DNA from: Bryobacterales bacterium
GTDB lineage: Bacteria > Acidobacteriota > Terriglobia > Bryobacterales > Bryobacteraceae
Assembly (NCBI GenBank): GCA_016789745.1
Contig: JAEUQF010000121.1
Location: forward strand, 1 to 36,017
Direction of reading: 5' to 3'
DNA: 36,017 bases
The translations under genes and the position numbers were made by a program. The notes beneath the pieces are model-generated. The model had not been told where the DNA came from. It ran no database searches and saw only the letters and a list, made by a program, of their open reading frames with translations. This document shows, piece after piece, positions 32,458 through 36,017 of this stretch; within the stretch, counting starts at the first letter, position 1; each line of letters begins with the position of its first letter.

Positions 32458-33488
32458 AAGCTTGTGCCGAAGGCATCCCTTTCGATGTACTGGCGCCCGC
32501 GCCTCGGAATCCTGGAGCACTGCTGGCTTGGATCGACCGCCACTGTCTGGCTGGGCTGGTGGCCACATCACCGAGCCATCTGCCCGCCGGCGAGGCCTTC
32601 GTCACCGCCCTGCATGCCCGCGCCCGCCAATCGACTCTGCGAGCGTTGCGCCACGCCGCGGCCACTGTTCGCACGGTGCAATCCCTGGCCGCCACCGGGA
32701 TCGATGCCATCCCGCTCAAAGGCGCCGTTTTGGCGGACCAACTCTATGGCGACCCGGCCATCCGCGATGTGCGCGATGCGGACCTGCTGATCCGTCCCTA
32801 TCACCTGCTGGAGGCCGATTCTCTTCTGCTGGCGAGCGGCTTTGCGCGCGAATGGCCAACCCGGCTGCCCCCGCCCGAGTCGCGCACGTTCCGCCGGTTG
32901 CTACGGGATGGTTATCACTTCGAATACAAACACCCAACGGAAAAGGTGAACGTCGAGGTGCACTGGCGCTTGCCAGGATGGTCATCCGCCGCGGTGGAGG
33001 CGATCTGGGAAGCCTCGGAAGTCCGCTCATGGCGCGGTGTTCCTGTTCGCCAACTGGCCAACGACTCGCTACTGCTTCTATTGCTATGCGATCACGGCGC
33101 CCAACATCGCTGGTTCCGGCTGAAATGGTTGGTGGATGTCGCGGTCCTGCTGCCGCGCGTCTCCGATTGCCGGGGGCTTCTGGCGTTAGCGGAGCAACTC
33201 GACCTGGAGCGGCCGCTTGGACAGGCAGCGGCGCTGTGCACACGCATCTTTGGATCACCGGTGCCAGACGAGTTGCGTGCCCTAGCCGATAGGCGGGAAT
33301 GCCAGTGGCTTACTGCCGAGGCGCTGGAGTCGATCGCGGCACCAGCCGAGCACTACTTCTCGCCTCGGCGTTCCATTTGCCAGCGCTTGCGCCGGAAGCA
33401 ATACCATAGCCGGCTGCGGACCCGCTCCACACCATGGCGCTTACCTCTGTGGCCGTTTCTGTGGCTACACGAGACGTTTGCAATTTAG
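32454..33488 (+). CDS. Nucleotidyltransferase-family protein (NTP_transf_5-like)
   Basis: The 344-residue protein matches the large family of uncharacterised nucleotidyltransferases often found beside capsule, lasso-peptide and HprK-like genes. The core motif is IPLKGAVLADQLYGDPAIRD followed by VRDADLLI, where the D-x-D should hold metal ions for nucleotidyl transfer. A second block VNVEVHWRL corresponds to the usual hydrophobic-D-x-H-W motif with Glu replacing Asp. The GTG at 32454 directly follows an in-frame TAA, so translation cannot start earlier; no good ribosome-binding site is seen. The gene diverges from the polysaccharide operon. Its substrate is unknown; other members may modify peptides or sugars with phosphate or nucleotide groups. 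Confidence 0.75.
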   Translation: MQACAEGIPFDVLAPAPRNPGALLAWIDRHCLAGLVATSPSHLPAGEAFVTALHARARQSTLRALRHAAATVRTVQSLAATGIDAIPLKGAVLADQLYGDPAIRDVRDADLLIRPYHLLEADSLLLASGFAREWPTRLPPPESRTFRRLLRDGYHFEYKHPTEKVNVEVHWRLPGWSSAAVEAIWEASEVRSWRGVPVRQLANDSLLLLLLCDHGAQHRWFRLKWLVDVAVLLPRVSDCRGLLALAEQLDLERPLGQAAALCTRIFGSPVPDELRALADRRECQWLTAEALESIAAPAEHYFSPRRSICQRLRRKQYHSRLRTRSTPWRLPLWPFLWLHETFAI

Positions 33489-33512
33489 GGAGAGAAGTAG
33501 GGAAGGAAGAAA

Positions 33513-33590
<78 letters not shown>

Positions 33591-33599
33591 AACTCTCTT

Positions 33600-33629
33600 A
33601 CAATAGCACCCCACCCTCGTTCCCGGCAA
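33600..33629 (-). promoter_or_regulatory. Candidate promoter of tRNA-Pro
   Basis: On the minus strand TTGCCG (33629-33624) and TATTGT (33605-33600) are 18 bp apart, four and five of six consensus matches respectively. The -10 ends nine bases before the tRNA 5' end, which is consistent with a very short 5' leader. The gap 33591-33642 holds nothing else. Confidence 0.4.
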
Positions 33630-33642
33630 CATTGCTCTCAAC

Positions 33643-34554
33643 TTAGGCCCCCGGTTGCGCGGCCGCCATCTTTCGGGCCCCCGCCTCCGGTTCAATCCGC
33701 CGGCCGTGGCGTTCCGCCCATACCTGCGTCAACTCGGCGCCGAACAGCAGGATCATCGACGAATAGTACACCCAGACAAAGATCAGAATGATCGCCCCGG
33801 CGGCACCGTACGGGCTCTCCAGCCCGCTCTTTCCAATGTAGAGCCCGATCAGAAACTTCCCAACCACGAACAAAAATCCCGTCGCCATGGCTCCCGTCCG
33901 CACGTCCTCCCAGGCAATCCTCGCATCGGGCAGGTACTTGAAGATCGCCGCAAACAGCGCCGTGATGATCACCAGCGACACAGCCAGGTTCAGCACCTCC
34001 AGCAGGGGGCCCGAAAGGCCACCCAGCCGTCCGGCCACCCAATTGCCCGCCCCCGTCAGCACCGCGCTCAGCACCATGGAAACCAGCAGCAGGAAGCCCA
34101 AGGCCAGTACAAATCCAAACGACAGGATCCGCTTTCCGATGAATTGCCGGGCCCCGCCAGCGTTCGGGTCGGGTTCCACCTCCCAGGCCCTGTTCAGCGC
34201 CGCCTGCAGTTGTGCGAACGCCGTTGTGGCTCCGAACAGCAACACCCCCAACCCCATCAGAACCTTCCACCAGGCACCCTCGGTCTGCGCACCCCCTTCG
34301 CTCAGCATCACCTGTACCTGCTCGGCAGCTCGGGGACCCACCAGCGACGCCGCCTGCTCCAGCACAGCTTCCCGTACCGTCTCCGCGCCCAGGAAGAACC
34401 CCGCGAGCGTGACAATCACCACCAGGAGCGGCGGCAGCGAGAACACCGTGTAGTAGGCCAGCGCCGCTGCCATCGTCTGGCAGTCATCCTCCAGAAAGTC
34501 GGAAACCGATTGTTTGATCAACTGCCACATGCAGACCGACTTTGCAACTTCCAT
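33643..34554 (-). CDS. YihY/BrkB-family inner-membrane protein
   Basis: The family has six predicted membrane helices and an unsettled function; despite the old name it is not ribonuclease BN. The family start motif is present as FLEDDCQTMAAALAYYTVFSLPPLL. Further hydrophobic segments include LMGLGVLLFGATTAFAQLQAAL, ILSFGFVLALGFLLLVSMVL and AAGAIILIFVWVYYSSMILLFGAELTQVWAE, the last a typical C-terminal signature. I chose the ATG at 34554 (303 residues). In-frame ATGs at 34578, 34575 and 34530 are also possible, but the first two leave only 7-10 bp before the divergent receptor gene. None has a strong ribosome-binding site. Confidence 0.9.
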   Translation of the reverse strand: MEVAKSVCMWQLIKQSVSDFLEDDCQTMAAALAYYTVFSLPPLLVVIVTLAGFFLGAETVREAVLEQAASLVGPRAAEQVQVMLSEGGAQTEGAWWKVLMGLGVLLFGATTAFAQLQAALNRAWEVEPDPNAGGARQFIGKRILSFGFVLALGFLLLVSMVLSAVLTGAGNWVAGRLGGLSGPLLEVLNLAVSLVIITALFAAIFKYLPDARIAWEDVRTGAMATGFLFVVGKFLIGLYIGKSGLESPYGAAGAIILIFVWVYYSSMILLFGAELTQVWAERHGRRIEPEAGARKMAAAQPGA

Positions 34555-34585
34555 GCCACCCCGGCGCGGTGCCATCATAGGAATA

Positions 34586-36017
34586 ATGGTCCGCTTTGCT
34601 TCTGTTCTTTTCTTTTCGCTCTGCGCTTTCCCTCCATTGTTCGCGCAGGCCCCCTTGGGTACCGTTACCGGCTTCGCCGTCGACCCCGGTCAGGCCGTCG
34701 TGCCGGATGCCACCATTACCCTCGTCAGTGTCGACACAGGTATCAAGCGCGATGTGGTAACCAATGACTCCGGCGCCTACTCCTTCCTTAACCTGTTGCC
34801 CGGCCGCTATAAACTCACCGCCCAGGCCAAGGGCTTCCGTCCCCTCGAAACACCGGAGTTTTCGCTCGCCGCCTACCGCACCATCCGCCAGGATCTCCTG
34901 TTTGAAGTCTCGTCCACTTCCACCGAGGTCACCGTAACCGAGCAGGTGGCCACTGTGATCACCACCGAATCCCCGGCCATCGCCACCAGCCTGAGCAGCC
35001 GCCAGATTCTTGAACTGCCCACCAACCTCCGCAGCGTCTTCAACAACGCAGGCGACTCCGGTCTCATCTTCAGCATGATGCCGCTCGCCATTCCCGGCGT
35101 TGTCCAGGTGGGTGCCGGCGCCGCTTGGCTGGTGCCCGGGAGTGGCGCCAATGGTGTCCGCCTCAAGGTGGACGGCATCGAGACCAACTTCGGCAACTTC
35201 GGTGGGCCTGACCCCGTCTCCCAACCGTCGTTCGAATCGGTAGAAGAGTTCACTGCCAACATGAACTCCAACCGCGCCGAGTTCGGTGGCATCGGCAATA
35301 TCACCACCGTCACCAAGGCGGGCACCAATAACTACCACGGCGGTGTCTTCTGGTACGCCCGCAACAGCGCCTTCGACGCGCGCAACGCCTTCCAGGCCGC
35401 CAAGCCCTTCCAGAACATCCACAACTTCGGCGCCAGCGTGGGCGGGCCCGTCCGCAAGAACTCCACGTTCTTCTATCTCACCTACGATGAGACCCGCGGC
35501 TCCCGCGCCTATCTGTTCAATTCCAATGTCCCCACGCTGGCCCAGCGCGCCGGCGACTTCGGCGCCACCGCCATCCGCAACCCTCTGGCTAACAACCAGC
35601 CCTTCGAAGGTAACCGCATTCCGGCTTCCCTGTTGAGCCCGCAGGCCCGCCGCGCCCAGGATCTCTTCTACCCTCTGCCCAACTTCGGCGCACCCACGCT
35701 CACCGCCGGCAACTACCGCGCCACTTTCAATGGGCCGGAACAGCACCGCATCATGGAGGCGCGTGTCGACCAGAACTTCGCTCGGGGCCAGAGCCTATTT
35801 GTCCGCTACCAGCGCAAAGTGCACGAGTACGACATCCCGGGCGCGCGCAGCCCCCTGCCGCCATCTACTGCTGGCACTTCTACCAACTGGCGCAACGTTC
35901 ATTTCGCCACCATCGGCCATGTCGCGGCGCTCCGCCCAAACCTGTTCAACGAGTTCCGCGCCGGTAATGTGGTGCTCAGTTCCAAGTCCATCGCCGACGT
36001 CACCGGGCAGCCGCTGA
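34586..36017 (+). CDS. TonB-dependent receptor-like outer-membrane protein (Oar-like), 3' end outside window
   Basis: The frame is open for 477 codons from ATG 34586 to the window edge; family members usually exceed 1000 residues, so more than half is missing. AGGA five bases upstream is a good ribosome-binding site. A signal peptide (MVRFASVLFFSLCAFPPLFAQ) is followed by a carboxypeptidase-regulatory-like domain (about 23-105; TVTGFAVDPGQAVVPDATIT, then DSGAYSFLNLLPGRYKLTAQ). A plug-like region (about 110-250) includes LKVDGIETNFGNFGG and ESVEEFTANMNSNRAEFGG, and the start of the barrel has FFYLTYDETRG. Acidobacteriota carry many such paralogues, thought to import oligosaccharides or peptides. 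The ligand is unknown. It diverges from yihY with almost no spacer. Confidence 0.9.
   Translation, partial: MVRFASVLFFSLCAFPPLFAQAPLGTVTGFAVDPGQAVVPDATITLVSVDTGIKRDVVTNDSGAYSFLNLLPGRYKLTAQAKGFRPLETPEFSLAAYRTIRQDLLFEVSSTSTEVTVTEQVATVITTESPAIATSLSSRQILELPTNLRSVFNNAGDSGLIFSMMPLAIPGVVQVGAGAAWLVPGSGANGVRLKVDGIETNFGNFGGPDPVSQPSFESVEEFTANMNSNRAEFGGIGNITTVTKAGTNNYHGGVFWYARNSAFDARNAFQAAKPFQNIHNFGASVGGPVRKNSTFFYLTYDETRGSRAYLFNSNVPTLAQRAGDFGATAIRNPLANNQPFEGNRIPASLLSPQARRAQDLFYPLPNFGAPTLTAGNYRATFNGPEQHRIMEARVDQNFARGQSLFVRYQRKVHEYDIPGARSPLPPSTAGTSTNWRNVHFATIGHVAALRPNLFNEFRAGNVVLSSKSIADVTGQPL

Overview
The window is about 36 kb of very compact, GC-rich bacterial DNA. It most resembles an Acidobacteriota chromosome of the Bryobacterales/Solibacter type. 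The main pointer is the right edge, where a TonB-dependent outer-membrane protein begins with a signal peptide and a carboxypeptidase-regulatory-like domain, a family greatly expanded in that group. The D-aminoacylase/RraA pair and the multi-SLBB export protein fit this placement. It is inferred from family content, not from a phylogenetic marker.

Layout. (1) 1-479, minus: two small unrecognised genes, one cut by the window edge. (2) 535-5864, plus: a five-gene operon with a terpene-cyclase-like alpha-barrel protein carrying a DXDD motif, a GT2 glycosyltransferase, an asparagine-synthetase-like ligase without its glutaminase cysteine, a phytanoyl-CoA-dioxygenase-like oxygenase and a second glycosyltransferase. 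(3) 5805-11542, minus: a converging four-gene operon with an AsnB-type amidotransferase, a MurG-like GT-B glycosyltransferase, a GT2 glycosyltransferase and a NodU/TobZ-type O-carbamoyltransferase. Regions 2 and 3 look like one locus that builds and decorates (amide, carbamoyl, hydroxyl) an unknown glycan, glycolipid or glycosylated metabolite. (4) 11595-15811: an NAD-dependent sugar epimerase, an exported D-aminoacylase-type amidohydrolase, an RraA-family protein and a thioredoxin-like [2Fe-2S] ferredoxin-domain protein. (5) 15801-32363, minus: a 14-gene exopolysaccharide operon. In transcription order it encodes a Wzi-like outer-membrane protein, a multi-SLBB export protein, a Wzz-like chain-length protein, two GT4 enzymes, an O-antigen ligase/polymerase, a GT2, a GT4, a polysaccharide deacetylase, a methyltransferase, a GT4, a WecG/TagA enzyme, a WbaP/WcaJ-type initiating phosphotransferase and a final methyltransferase. 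(6) 32454-36017: a nucleotidyltransferase-family protein, tRNA-Pro(CGG), a YihY/BrkB membrane protein and the truncated TonB-dependent receptor.

How the genes work together. The region 5 enzymes can start a polysaccharide on a lipid carrier, extend it, modify it (deacetylation, methylation), polymerise it, and move it across the periplasm and outer membrane. No Wzx flippase is present, so that step must come from elsewhere or from an unusual protein. The operons are tightly translationally coupled: eleven gene junctions use a 4-bp ATGA start/stop overlap. No intergenic stretch exceeds about 100 bp, and no insertion sequence, prophage gene or CRISPR array is visible.
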